64,000 nucleotides of DNA from Deuterostichococcus epilithicus (GCA_033439295.1 JAVTLE010000023.1:2082530-2146529), one strand, 5' to 3'. Numbered from the stretch's first letter, positions 21,890 to 37,402 are shown. Numbers and translations are program-made. Notes: generated from the sequence alone by a model not told the origin.

Positions 21890-24800
21890 TCAGTTGTGCG
21901 GCTCCCGGCTGGGCGACGTCGCCTGCTTGCGCGAGAAGGAGAACTTGGACATGAGGGAGCCGCCGCGGTGCTTGCGGCGCGCATCCTCGTCGCCGCCGGC
22001 GCCCGGGCTGGAGCCCAGCCGCGGCGCGCAGCCGGGGGTGCTGAAGTCGCCAGAATTGCGGCTGCCGTTGGCGGCGCGCGGCGAGCGCGCCTTCCGCTCC
22101 TTGTCCACCTTCTTCAGCACCTTGGCCGTGTCGTCCAGCCGCATCTGGGACGCCACGAGCAGGAGGTTTAGAGGTATGGGCAAAAGTTGAAACAACATCT
22201 GCCGCACCAGAGGCTCACGTGGATGTTCGAAATGCGTCAAGACCCCGTCGAGATCGCAGTGCCTGCTGTGAAGCGTCGACCACCCAGTGACAGGCAGGGG
22301 AGAACCACGGGGAGGTCGCCAGCCGGGTGGCACTTGTTGCAATGCTCCACTGCTCAATCAGGTCGAGCGCAAAACCGGGCAGGAGTCTGGCGCCGCACCT
22401 CGAAGTCGCGCTTGAACTCGGCCCAGGTGCGCGCCAGGTTGCGCAGCTCCGCGTCCGGGTCCATGGGGTACAGCGTCTGCGACACCCCCTCCTTCACTTC
22501 CCTGCGTCACGTGCGACGGGCCCGATGAGAAAGCCGCGCAGTGCGTTTCCCTCGGGGCCTCGCTCAAGACCTGTTTGGCAGGTGGTGCGGGACGCACGGG
22601 CAGGGTGCCGGCGAGGTTTTCACAGGGCTAGCGCCAGGAGTCAGTCTGAGACCTGGCCACAAGGCTGCTTCTCAATGGCGCACCCGACAGAACCGGCGTC
22701 GTCCACACATATTTGGGGCGCAGTCATGCTTTCCAGCACGGGCTCTGCAGCAGCTGAGCTGCAGAAGTGCCGCAAAATGCACTTCAGAGCTGCACAGCTC
22801 AGCGCCAGGGGGACCATGGCAGCAGGGCTTCCTTCGAAGCAGGGGCGCACCGGATGAAGTTGGCGTCGTCGACGAACATGGGCGCGCGCTTGCCCAGCTC
22901 CTCCTGCAGCTTGTCCACGTACCTCTCGCCGCTGGCCACCGCCTCCCGCTGGCCCCGCCCCGACTCGTCCTCTGGCCAGTCTGCGCAGCGGCAGCGGCAG
23001 TGACTCGCCTGTCAACACCCGCTGCACGGCTGCTGCGGCGCAGCGCACTAAGAGGCGCTGTGGCTGCCCCCACCACGGACGGCACTGCTGCCTCGGCGGC
23101 ATCCGCCGTGCCCTGGCTCCTGCAGGGTTGCTCCGCCCGGACAACGGCGGCTGCGATCACTGGGCGGAGCGATGCAGGCGTAGGCATGGAAAGACGAGCA
23201 CGAGGGGCATGCCACGGCCGCTGCCTGGTGCGCACCATCCGTGAGGGGCTGCTCCGAGGTGGGCGAGGCGGAGCCGTCGACAGGCGTCAGCACCGAGCGT
23301 GTGCTGGTCGCGCTGTGCGGCCTGCCCCCCGACGGCGAGCCCTCCAGTCCTGTGCGCCGGCGGGACACAGCAGTGCCTCAGCCACGCTTCCCTCCCCAGC
23401 AAGCAAGCAGGTGCTGCTGGCTGCCACGCTGCTGCCGCTCTTTGCAGGCAGCTGCTTGAGGTCGTGGGTCGAGGAGGCAGCGTGTGCCTCCGGCAGCCAA
23501 CCCCCGGCAAACAGCTCGAGCAGAGCAAACCCACCTGCCGCTGCGAGCGTCTCCTGCACGCCGGCGATCTGGCGCTGCAGGGAGTCGTTCTCGTGCGTGA
23601 GCGCGTGCACCCGCTGCTCCAGCTTGCAGCTGTACTCCTCCCACAGCGCGATCTGCAGTTCACGGTGCAGCACCTTCAGCTACGTTCAAAAGACTCAAAG
23701 ACCCAGACGCATGTGTCCTGTCAAGGACCTTAGCTACCAAGTTGCTGACACATGCCGGCTGTTCGCAAGATGCAGAGTCCTGGCTGGCAGAGGCGCCCGC
23801 CCACACAGGCATCCCGCTGCAGATGCAACAACCACAGGGCATCGCTGCTCCGACATGCTGCGTCTACCTGCTCGAGCGCTGACTCGGGGACAGACATGCT
23901 GCCCAGGTCGCCGTCTACGGCTGGCTCCGCGGCCGGCACTGCGGCTGGCTCTGGTGTGCTGGCCTGCGGTGCGTCTGCTGACAGCTCCCGCTGCGACGAC
24001 TCTGCGGCCCAAGCAACAACAGCTTGAACAGGAGCGTGTCAACGCCTTCACATGGCATGCAGAATGAGCCGAGGCACTAGCAGCACGGGGCCAGCAGTTT
24101 GCAGTTTGCATAGGCTAGCCTGGTGCTGATGCACTCCCAGCAAGCAGAGCAGCTCTCATAACCATCAGGATTGACCCTGAACCAGCACTGCACAGGGGTC
24201 CCCAAGCAGCCAGCCCACCTGCCGCTGCCGCCGGGCTGGGGCTGTGCTGGCTGGCAGCCACTGCTGCCGCCACTGGTGCAGCTGCCACGGCCACTGCCAC
24301 AGGCGCCACTGCTGGCTGTGGCGCAGCCGCAGGCTCCGGTGGCGGCGGAGGGGGCGGCGGCGCCTCTTTCCAGGCCATGAACTCCTCGCCGTGCTGCTGC
24401 CAGAGCTCCAGGACGTCGATGATCTCGCTCGCACCCAGGCCAAAGCGTTTCTGCACGACCACCGAACGCACGTTTGCCTACAGCTTGAAGCGCGGCAGCA
24501 ATGCCGGCTTGCAGACCGGCGCTTGACGGTTCCTGGGTGACGGTCCTATCGACGTTCTGGAGCATGATGTGCAGCAGCGCAGTGTGATCCAAAGCTCTGG
24601 TGCTGGCGGCTCATGATGGCGCAGCCCACCTGGATGGCCTCCCACCGCTCTGCGGCTGCCTGCTTGATGGCCGCGATGCGCGCCTCCTCTGCCTCCCGCG
24701 CCCTCCTCGCCTCCAGGCGCACCGCCAGCCGCTTCGCCAGCTGCAAGCCCACATGGAGAGCTGTCGGCACCGAGTGAAAGCTGTGCAGCAAGCATGCACG

Positions 24801-27800
24801 GCAGGCGATTCGACAGTTCATCGGCAGGGTGCACCCATGCATGGGGCCGCCCATGATGAGATGGGATGTGACCTGCTCAGGAAGGCAGAGACACACCAAA
24901 CATGTCAATCTGTATGCAAGGGATCGTGTGCGAGAGATGCTCACCTGCCAGCGGCGCAGGCCCATCTGCAGGCGCCCGATGGCCGCACGGTCGCGGCTGC
25001 AGGCTGCCCGGGCGGCGTGGCCGCGCTGCCGCGTCTGAATAACAATCGCTGCCCTGTGCCGCCTCGCCGTTTCTGCGTACGCCTTCCTCGCCTGCGCGAT
25101 GCACAACAGTGGCAAGCATCAATCAGCGAGCAGGCGCTGCCACAGCAACACCTGTCCCAGAGGCAGGGCTGCAATCTCACTGTGACCTTGCAAGAGCACA
25201 ACAGTAGCAATAAACACAACAGGAGGATTGTGTCTGCAGTCACCATGCAGGCGGGTGGAGGAGCAGGTTTCAGGGGCACACCTGCATGCCACGGGCACGG
25301 GCCTGGATGGCTGTGGCAGACCGCTTCGTCTTCAGGAACGTCCGGCGCTCGCGCACCATGCGGTACCGGCTCTGCAGGAACAGCACTGTCCTGCGGGCAG
25401 CTAGCAGGTAGCATGTCAAGGGCGGCTCCTACATTGACTCACAGAAAAGATGTCCGAGCCATCAGATATGCAGCTCAACCACACAATCGAGCCCCTATCC
25501 TGCCTGTGCGCCGGCCGGCGAGCAGAGGGCGCGCCTGAGGCACGCCACCATGCAGCTCGAAGCCAGCAGGCCATCAAAGTTGAATGAGAGGCGAGATCAG
25601 TGGATAAGTGGTGGGGTACAACGAGGGGAGAGGGACGGGAGGGCGGGGGGGATGGGNTTGGCGCACNGGTTGATGCGGGCGGAGGTGTCTTCCAGGTGGC
25701 CCAGCACACCGGCGCGGAAGAACAGCTTGGTGCGCCCGATCTGGTACATGCCCTCCGGAATGCGGAACTCTGCCAGCAGCTCCTTGCACACCTCCAGCGA
25801 GCTGCGCCCCTCCCAGCCTGCAGGGTTTTTGCAGGGCCCAGGCAGCATGTCAGCCGTTGACACAAGTCTGACAACCTGCGCGCTGCGGCAAGACGACTGG
25901 CGGAATACTAGACCGGCAGAACGCAGGATAGTAGCAGGTCACGAGGGGTGTCACAGCAGTGGAGTGGAGCACCTGCGCCAGCGCCGTGCAGGAGTACTTG
26001 GTAGCGCTCTGCGAAGTGGCGGTGCAGGTAGCGGGTGGGGTAGCCGGCGCGGGCGATGCGCGTCACCTCCAGCACGCCGCAGCAGCGCAGCTGGTGCAGC
26101 GTCAGCGGCGCGTCGAACGTCGCCGCCACCTGCAGCCCGTTGGGCTTGATGCAGCGCACAAAGTGCAGCTCCGTCCTGCGAGCAGGAGTGCAACGCTATC
26201 AAATGACGCTCACGCGGTGCGGGGCCTGCCGCAGAGCACAGCAGAGTTGACAGTGCTCCGTGCTGCAATGCCCAGCACGGAACCAAGGACAGCATTTGCA
26301 GGTTCTTCGTTACCCCATGTGCTGCAGGAACAGCAGGCGAGATAGGGCATTTGGGAGGTCCGGGCAGCCTCGAGGTGAGACAGCAGACAGACGCACTGGT
26401 CGAGCCGCGTGATGAGGTCCTGCAGCTGCTCCCGGAAGCGGTTGCCCACGGTCTGGCTGCCGCGCTTGTCCTGCGCAGCCGCAATGCCCACCGCCAGCTG
26501 CGCCAGCAGCGGGTGCTGGCTCGCCAGCATCAGCTGCACCAGGTCTGCCCGCAGCAAGACACCGCCGTCAGGTGTGCTGCCTGCCTTGTGCACTGTGCCC
26601 TAGCTCGTACAGGAAACCCTAAACCCTAAAGGCTAGATGCAAAAAACATTATGGCCCCCAGGCGTCAGGGTTTCGTGGACTGCCGAGCTTGCACACAGCC
26701 TCACACAAGCCTTGACAGTAGGACGCCACACTGACTGCAGTCCGGGAGGACCCCAAAAAGCCGGCCAGCACTGCAGGCTGGATGCTGAGGTCGGCAAGAG
26801 GGGCGCGCGCCTGGGCTGAGGGTGTCGCGGTTCTTGTCCAGGAACTTGTGGCAGGAGTACACCACGTCGCCGGCAAAGTGGTCGACCAGGAAGTCGCCGC
26901 CCGTGGAGCGCTTGTCATACCCAAAGTGCGGGTTCTTCATCAGGTTGCTCCGCAGCTTGGCGCTGAATGTTGCGTCCGTGGCCTGGACAAGGTCGCAAAT
27001 GATTCAGACCTCGGTGCTGACCCTCTCACATATTGCGTGAGCAAGCCGTGTCACGATCGTGGGGAGGTGCCGCCTTCCCACGGTATCCCGCAGCGCACAC
27101 ACACAGCTGAAAGCACACAACCCACAGCCCACAGCCCACAGGCAGCATTTCGGCTGATCAGCCCGAATGCCGGAGCAACAAGGGGAGGCAGCAGTGGAGC
27201 ACCTTGGGGTAGATGCACTCCTCGTCGAGCAGCGACAGGATGCCGACACCCTTGGGCGGCCGCGACTCGATGAGGTCCACGCACAGCTGGTTGTCCTCAA
27301 AGTCCACGTGCGTCCAGTCGATACCCTCCGCCGCGTACACCTCCTGCTCCAGCTTGAACAGGTGCCTGCGCGTCACAATGTGGACCTGAGTGAACCTGAT
27401 CCCAGAGGTGTATTGATGTGTACTGCAGGCTGCCGCAGCCATGCGGTCCAGCTGTGTGTGTCGCAAGCTGCATCCTTCCATTACAGCCGCCGCCCGAACA
27501 CTCGCTTGATGTCTGTGCAGGCCTGCAGCTGCAATGCCGGAGCCAGTGGTTGCCAACACCCTCAAAAACCATCGGACAACAGCTGCAGTGCTGAACGCGT
27601 GTGCCAAACTGCCGCCGAGCGCACCGGTTGAACTGCTGCTGCAGGCGCTCGTTGGCGTAGTTGATGCACAGCTGCTCGAAGGAGTTCTCCTTGAAGCACT
27701 CGAAGCCGTAGATGTCCAAGATGGAGAGGCTGGTGCCGCTGGTGCGCTTGTTGCCCACCGCCAGCGCCGCGTTGATCTTCTCCACCAGCCAGCGGAAGGC

Positions 27801-30651
27801 CGCGGCGTAGATGGACTTTGCCAGCGCGTCCCGCGTGTCCAGCGCCGCCTCCATCTTCAGCTCCATGTCGATCGTCTCGCCGCCTGCAGACGAGGAGGGT
27901 GGTGTCTCCACGGTTGCAGTGAATCTGTGGTACACACTTAGCAGCTGTCCAGGCCCCGCCTCCATGTTAGCGCCGTGTCGATCGTGTTGCCGCCGGGGCG
28001 GCCAGGGGTTTCATGATTCAGGGAAGGGCGAGGCGTGTTGCCACGGCTTGCGTGGGACCCGCGACTGCTCGAAGAGGATGAAGGGCCTCGGCAAAGGACG
28101 TGATCCCACATTCGTCTCAGCCCTCTGCAGAAACGCGGGGTGGTGACCGCAATGCGAGTGGGCGTCCAGTCAGCGTGCCAGAGCCTCTTCAGGTCACGAA
28201 TGCAGCCGAGCTCATCTGCCCTGTCCGCCCACCTGCCGTGATCTTGCGCTTGCACAGCGCCTGCACCAGCTTGTCCTCCGGCACGCGCAGCAGCGCCGCG
28301 GCGGTGGCCAGCGCGGGCCCAGGCACCACCTCCACGCTGTCCGCCGTCTTGCGGCGGTACTGGATGTTGCCCAGCCACAGCACCGCCGACAGCAGCGAGA
28401 ACATCAGCGCCTGCGCGCCAGGGCGTTGAGAGTCTTTTGCTTCCAGTTTGGTCTTGCTGGATCGACCTTGATGTGCAGGCTGGCTTTGCTGCTCCCGCCA
28501 GCATTCGGCGGTTGCTTGCCAGGCGCCCGAGCAGGGCGAGAGGACCGCACCATCATGGAACGGATCCATGCCCTTGCAGCCCATCATGCGCCGCGCAACC
28601 AGCAGCAGCATGAGCACAGCAGCCACTCAGCCCACCTGTGACGCGGCGTCGATGCCCACGACCGTCATGGAGTGCTTGACGTGCGCAAAGTCGGCGGCGT
28701 CATTGGTGCCCGCAATCTGGGAGCAGCCGCTGGCGGCAAGGTACGAAAAGTCCTCCAGCTCGTCGGGGATGCAGTACTTCTTGCGCTCTTCCGCGTCCGC
28801 GCCCTTGCACAGCTGCGCAGCGAGAGATGGGGCTCAGCGTCCCGATTGCCTGCTCAACCGTTTGCCAAACGCGAGCGAGGCTGTCTTCATACAGACACGC
28901 ATCCAGCACCCAAGCTCTTGGGATTGACGCGCATCTGCTGACCTGCAGACCTCTGTTGCAACCATGTGCAGCCCTGCACACGCTGAGGCAGAAGGGGCGC
29001 CGACCTGATAGAAGATGTGGTAGTTGCGCTCGCCGGGCAGCTGGTGCGTGACGCGGCTCTTCTCTAGCAGGTACGTCTGGATGAGGGCGCCGCAGATGTG
29101 GCGCGCATTGTTGAAGTAGATCTGGATGAGCTTGCCAAAGCGGGAGGAGTTGTTGTTGCGCAGCGTCTTGGCATTGCCAAATGCCTCCAGCAGCGGGTTT
29201 GTCTCCAGCACCTGGTCCTCCACGCCCGTGCCGCCTGCAGGGTTCAGAGACCGCATCTCAGACTTTGCCGCAGGCTGGCAAGTCGCAGCAGCAGTTTGAC
29301 CAAATGTGGTCCTGCTGCTGATTTCACCGGCACCTGATCCTCCACCCCGGTGGCACATGCGGCGAATCAATGTGATTCTACAAGGCCCGTGGGACTCAAA
29401 ACTGCTGCTTATCGGCGAGTGCAGCAGCAGGCTTCGAACGTAATTCCGGGCTGCGCTGTGGGCGCCTGCTCCTGCATGGAGCTGGCAGAACTGCGCATGC
29501 AAGCCGCTCGCGCACACACAGCGCCTGGCTGCTCAGTGCGAGCCGCGCAGGGTCAGAGCCGTCAGCATCAGCCGTCTGTGTCCCCGGTTTTGAGCAGGAC
29601 GTTGAAGGAGCGGGGGTGCAGATGGCCTCTGCTCGATGACTGCCTTTGCGGTGACCGGGCTGCACCCAACTCACGATGTAGCTCAGGGGCTGCATGTATT
29701 CAAGTTACCTGCAAGGCCCGCCAGGTAGCGCATCGCGATCTTGGTGGTCTCCGTTTTGCCGGCACCCGACTCGCCGTTGATGACGATGGACTGGGAGGCG
29801 CCGGCGCGGCACATCTCCTTGTACGCCTTGTCTGCCGTGAGAAAGATGTGCGGCTCGTAGCCGTGCTGCTCCCGGCTGGTGCGCGCGGTGTAGTGCTGCA
29901 GCACCTCCCGCGTGTACAGCTTCTGCACGCCCTTGAAGGGGTTGACCGCGATCAGCACCGGCCCCGCGTGCGTGTAGATCTGCGCAATGTGTTCCGGCGT
30001 CAGAGGTGCGAGTCACAAACGCATCTCCCAGCGCTCGCAGGGGCAGGCGGCCAGGCCTTATGCCAATGCAGCAACGATGCAACACACGTGCAGCACGTGC
30101 CGCGGCATGCAGCACATCATGCAATGCAGCTGCAGTGGCTCAGCAGGCTTGCCAACAAACCCACCGAATCCAGGTCATAGCGCTGCCGCAGGTCGTGCAG
30201 GATGGATGGCTCGTTCAGGTAACTGAGGCTGGTCAGGTCGTTCACGCCGTCCAGGATCGGCGGGTTCGCAGGCACCAGCAGCTCTGCTTTCGTCTGGACC
30301 ACCTGCTGCCATGCAGCCGAGGGGCATGTGACCAGCTGCGTGATTGAGTGGTGGCGGCAGCAGCGTGCTCTGCGCTGCTGCTTACAGCCCGTGATCGTCC
30401 CTGGCAGCGATGGCCCTCAGCGAGGACACTGAATGCGGCGCGTGCGTCAATTGCCGGTAGGGCAAACGGCCTACCTGGCCAGTGCCGAGCCCGGCGTCAG
30501 TGTCCAGCGCGATGCTGTACTCCTTGCCCACGCTTTGCAGCGTGGCCGGCAGCCATTGCGTGGGCGAGCTCTTCCACCAGACCCGCGAGCCCCTGTCCAG
30601 CCCCTCAAGGCTGTCTGTCTTCCAGGCCTGCGGCGGTGGCGCGCTCGCCAT
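21890..30651 (-). CDS. class VIII unconventional myosin heavy chain
   Basis: An actin-based motor with about 20 exons. ATG 30651 opens [19 protein letters not shown] and an SH3-like segment with [19 protein letters not shown]. The motor follows. [10 protein letters not shown]-type start is [20 protein letters not shown] (about 30290). The P-loop is [12 protein letters not shown] (29770). Switch I is NNNSSRFGK (29150). The TEDS region is [20 protein letters not shown] with Glu at the expected site. Switch II is [19 protein letters not shown] (27720). [20 protein letters not shown] and [13 protein letters not shown] follow. IQ-type helices are near 25380-24950 ([15 protein letters not shown]). 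The tail has a short coiled coil ([18 protein letters not shown]). It also has [11 protein letters not shown] and [20 protein letters not shown], which match the class VIII C-terminus. There is no DIL domain, so it is not class XI. Undetermined bases lie at 25657 and 25667. Confidence 0.92.
25657..25667. other. undetermined bases at an exon edge of the myosin gene
   Basis: N at 25657 and 25667, next to the exon that ends LEDTSARIN. They leave that donor site uncertain. Confidence 0.95.
26614..26630 (+). repeat. interstitial telomere-type repeat in a myosin intron
   Basis: Two full CCCTAAA units with AAA before them (AAACCCTAAACCCTAAA). CCCTAAA/TTTAGGG is the Arabidopsis-type telomere unit, also used by many green algae. 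With only two units inside a gene it is an internal copy, not a chromosome end. Confidence 0.8.
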
Positions 30652-31741
30652 CCTGTCCACGGGGTGCTGCTGCCCTCAAACGCCCCTCGTTTCCACAGTC
30701 TGTACGGCAACAATGATATCGTCAGTCACTGACCACGCTGCACGAACTGCCTGCACTCGGCTGGCTGACCGCGCCTTCGGACCCCGCGCACTCCAGCCCT
30801 ACCTCCGCGTGCATGCCCAGCCTCTGCGCCATAGCAGCCCAGAGGATGCACAGAGCTCGTGCGAGGCTGTGCACAAGCGAACGCCACCGAGCTCTTCGCG
30901 TCTGCAGAGCTGACCAACGCTAACTGCGAGATTGCTCGCAACGGAATTGTCGGTCAAAAGCCTGTACGCCAGGACCGTCTGCCAATATCATATGACCTGC
31001 TTCTTCAATTCGTAAGCTATGCTTGCAGAGCGCGACCCACCTCCCGGTGAGCGTTGCTGCTGGTGGTGCCTTGTTGCCTGTGCCCTCACAGTTTGAGCAG
31101 CACCGGCTGCGCGCGGCCAGCGATCATAGTAGCACTAAGCTAAGCAGAACGCAAGGTTGTGCTGTCTGAACGTCAGAACTCCCGCAGTCCGACACCAGGG
31201 CGTTTCAACCGCAATACAAATTTGTAAACCACGCGGCCACTGCCAGGCTGCGATGGCCTCAACACAGTAGTTTCGGGTCGCTGCAATTTGTGGAAAGGGC
31301 AATTTGGCACCTCCACCGTCCACGGCTCTGCACTTCACCACATCAATCCGCAAGCTGGACCGCCGCCACGTTATCGGCGGTGGCACTTTGAAGGAATTCG
31401 AAAATTTGTCGCCGGATGCAATTGCCTCCAGAGAAGATGCGAAGCGAAAAGTTTCTTGAGCGAAAGGTTTCTTGCGCAAACTGTCAGTGGTTGACTTCGG
31501 ACATGCGGAAACATTGAGAAACAGACATCAACATACTACCACCGGGACGCTGCAGCGCCAAAATTCAAAACAGCTGGAAATAGAGTCGCCGCTTCACAGC
31601 AATGTTTGACTCTCTGTCCGTGCACTCGCGGCGGAATTGGGGCTACAATCCATGGGGAGGAACCAACGGTCAATCGTCTAAATTGATAGTTTTTAAAAAA
31701 CATGTGGGGCCCTTCATGCCACGCACTAGTTAGCCGCCCGC
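30652..31741. other. gap between two genes on the same strand
   Basis: About 1.09 kb lie between the myosin start and the VTE1 stop. They hold the myosin promoter and the VTE1 3' UTR. Several open frames exist (for example minus 31135-31479 and plus 31288-31494), but none shows a family motif or paired splice sites. The stretch around 31100-31700 is noticeably less GC-rich than coding DNA. Confidence 0.45.
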
Positions 31742-34372
<2,631 letters not shown>

Positions 34373-35009
34373 GCTGCGCTGCGCTCGCAGAAGGCAACTT
34401 GTAGACCGCCGTGTTAAAACAGCTGGTACTGTGTCAATCTCAGAACTGCACTGCACTTTACATGCAAATGCTGTTCGAATGCATGGCAGCTCGGGCGTCC
34501 ACTGAACGTGTGCAAATGCCACGTTGGCTGCAGCCACGGGCTCAAGGCGTGCACATGGGCCAGGACTGCCGCAGGGCCCCCCGCACAAAGCTTTCTGCAG
34601 AACCATCTGTAAAACTCAACCCACGCTCTCCAACCTCCGTGTCTCTGTCTCCTCACGATCGCTGTGGCATTTGGGCAGACTTATCAGCTATCGCAGATAG
34701 ACTGGACCTGCAGAGGCGTAGGTACAGCGTCCTGGACATTGGCAGACCACGCCAAATCGCGTTGGCATGCTTCACTGAGCAGCATGTGCGATGTGGGCGC
34801 CAACAAGCTGATCGAGAAATACTTTCATGACTGCATCTACACGTGCGCGCAACCACCTTGCGCATTGCTTCCAACAAGCATGAGCCGCGATATGTTTCGA
34901 CACGACAGTTTCTCAGCACGGGCTCCAATTACCAGTCAGCTGTTGTCTCCTTCGTCGGGTTCTGGCATGTGCGGGACTGGCTCGTCTGGCGGCGGCGGCG
35001 GCGGCAGCA
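34373..35009. promoter_or_regulatory. head-to-head intergenic region (VTE1 / PQ-loop carrier)
   Basis: These 637 bases separate divergent ATGs and presumably hold both promoters. A Ser/Gly-rich + frame (34877-35044) overlaps the start of the PQ-loop gene in another frame and is treated as a shadow. Confidence 0.4.
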
Positions 35010-37224
35010 ATGGGCAGCCTGACTCTGACATGCAGCGGCACTGACTGCAGGACGAGGGATGGCGTGGGCTTCACCTTTGGCATAGCAAGCATCTGCTTCT
35101 GGCTGGTGGCCCAGCTGCCGCAGTTCGTGCTCAACATCAGGAACCAGAGCGTGGAGGCGCTCAGCAGCTTCTTCCTGGCGCAGTGGCTCCTGGTGCGCTC
35201 ACGGCAATGACCATGCTCCCCTCTGGCCATGCCATGCCATGCCAGGCCATGCCATGCCATGCCATGCCATGCGCTTGTCACTTCCGAGTCCCAGCGGTCA
35301 AGCCCTGGACGTAGCGCGCGCCCCCGGGGCATCACATAATGTGGTCCGCCCAACAGCAAAGCACGGCATCCATGTGACACCTGCGCATGCCAAGGTGGCA
35401 TTGCATCCTGCAGGGAGACACGTGCAACCTTGTGGGATGTCTTCTGACAGACAGCCAGCTGCCGACGCAAACGTATACCGCAATGTACTTCATCCTAGCT
35501 GACATGTGAGTGTGCACATGCTGCACCCTTGGTTCAAGCGCCGAGTATTGTTGCAGAGCCTCTCAAGTACCGGCATCTGTCGTCTGGCTTTCTGTGAACA
35601 CTTCGCCTGTCATTTTTGCAGGGCAATGATGGTCCAGGTGACTACAGCCCGCTGTGTGCGATCCTGCATCTGCTGCATTTGTACGCGTGCACTCGCAGAC
35701 TGAGAATGCTTCCTATTCACTTCCGACGTTCTGACACTTTGCATCCGCAGTATGTATACTATTTGGCGGTCCAGAGGCGGCAGGAGCGTATCTATGCACG
35801 GCGTATGGTGCGGCAGCAGCGGCACTTGCACTACATGCACAGCCACAGCGAGGCAGACAGCCCGCGGGCGCCGACGCCTGCTGGCGGGCGCTCCTCAGAC
35901 GAGGTACCCAGTGCCGCAGCAGACTTCCCTGATGCAGCAGAGCAGACTTGCACCATGAGCACTTCTGACTCAGTGCTGCCGTGATTGTCACACCTTGGAC
36001 TGATGTCTTTGCACAGGAGACGGGGCTGATGGGCAGCAGCAGCAGCGGGCACCTGCAGAGCACCAGCGCGCGGCCGGCTGCAGCCAGCAAGCAGCGTGGC
36101 ATCGTCACCAGGTATTGCACCTGCAGTGCTGGGTTGTTTCTGGGGCGGTGTTCGCCCCAGGCACTGCTTCCACCTGCGCCTGTGTGTGTCCAGCACCTGC
36201 CCGACTCATGCTGCAGCGATGTGACGTTGAGGCGTCGGTACCGACAGGACATTCGCCTCGTTGGCGGTCCTGATGCTGCTGCACCACTCGGTCGTCGGCT
36301 TCGGCCCGAGCAGCGGCAGCAGCGGCAACTTTGTCAGCGGCGGCATGGGCGGCGCCGCGGGGCGGAGGCTGGCGCACAACTCCACACTGGGCTTGGGCAC
36401 ACAGCTGCCGGCCTGGGCCAGGTGACCAGCGCCTGCTGAGCCCTCTTGCCTGCAGCATGGTACGCGGTGTCAGCATGGCTCGTGTGTCTGTGATGTTGCG
36501 CACCACCAGCAGCCAGCTCTGACCTGATGAAGCCAATCACCGCAGGCTGTCCGGCGTGTGGCTGGGCTACATCTCATCCATTTTCTACCTGTCCAGCCGC
36601 GTGTCACAGCTGTACAAGAACTGGGCGCGCAAGTGCACGGAGGGGCTGTCCGTCGCCATGTTCCTCATGGCCATCAGCGCCAATGTGAGCATGAAGAAAC
36701 CTACACATGGGCCTGCCAAGGCGACTTTGGAGATCTGCAGAGAGCAATTTGCCTGCCTGTGCTTGCGTTTGCCTGGTTGTTGGCACCAAGTGCAGGCCGG
36801 GCAAGATCTGAAGTCATACGCTGCCTCCTGTGTGCACAGCTCAGCTACGGGCTCGGCATCCTGATCAGGACCTACAGCAGGGACGAGCTGTTCGACTCGG
36901 CGCCATGGCTGCTCGGCAGCCTGGGAGTCGTCTCCCTCGACGTGCTCATCTCGCTACAGGTGCTATTGCATACACGATCTCCTGGTGCTTCACTCTGCTG
37001 GCGCGCAGTTTCCGCCGTCGACATTGGAAGATCTGAACTCGGGCCTGCAGTCCATGCTTGAGATTGCTGAAGCAGTAAACGCTGATTGTCCGCTGGTGCA
37101 GGGCATGTTCTACCCAGCCAGCGACAAGGATCCCAACAGGCTCAGGACGCCGCTGCTGGTTCCCACGCCGGCCGGGCGCGAGGCATTCCCGTCGCTGTCA
37201 GAGGAGACACGCAGGGAGCAGTAG
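35010..37224 (+). CDS. PQ-loop repeat transporter (PQLC2/YPQ1-like)
   Basis: A seven-helix carrier of the PQ-loop family, probably exporting basic amino acids from the vacuole/lysosome. Exon 1 (35010-35192) has ICFWLVAQLPQFVLNIRNQS, the first PQ loop. Exon 2 (35414-35505) has GDTCNLVGCLLTDSQLPTQT and YTAMYFILAD. A 16-base microexon (35622-35637) completes ADMAMMVQ. The exon from 35751 reads YVYYLAVQRRQERIYARR and runs into a long Ser-rich cytosolic loop. After more exons, VWLGYISSIFYLSSRVSQLY-KNWARKCTEGLS (about 36550) is the second PQ-like loop. It lacks a strict Pro-Gln pair (SRVSQ). Next come LSYGLGILIRTYSRDELFDS and SLDVLISLQ. The tail ends SLSEETRREQ at 37224 and carries RLRTPLL. A LL-type sorting signal is possible. 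The start could lie upstream in another exon. Confidence 0.85.
35227..35272 (+). repeat. CCATG pentanucleotide microsatellite
   Basis: About nine near-perfect CCATG units with one variant (CCAGG), inside the first intron of the PQ-loop gene. It does not touch an exon. Confidence 0.9.
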
Positions 37225-37402
37225 AGCAAAGGGGTGGCTTTCGTCGGCGTGTACCCTGAAGCATTGTGTTGTGTATCAATTAGCGTGTGTCCTCTGTTGA
37301 TTGTGCCAGGAACCGGATGGCCGCTGTTGGGTGACAATGCTTGCTTACCCAGACATTTTTCTGGACGGGGAGGAGCGAAAGAGACTGGAAAGACAGAGGG
37401 AC

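Noticed and set aside
21890-24600. Separate coiled-coil gene downstream of myosin
   Set aside because: The segments continue the myosin tail: IQ-type helices, a short coiled coil and the class [13 protein letters not shown] end lie in order on the same strand.
26600-26640. A chromosome end suggested by CCCTAAA units
   Set aside because: Only two units, inside a myosin intron with exons on both sides.
31135-31479. Minus-strand frame of 114 residues between myosin and VTE1
   Set aside because: No motif, no splice partner, no ATG-led start with support; composition is mixed like non-coding DNA.
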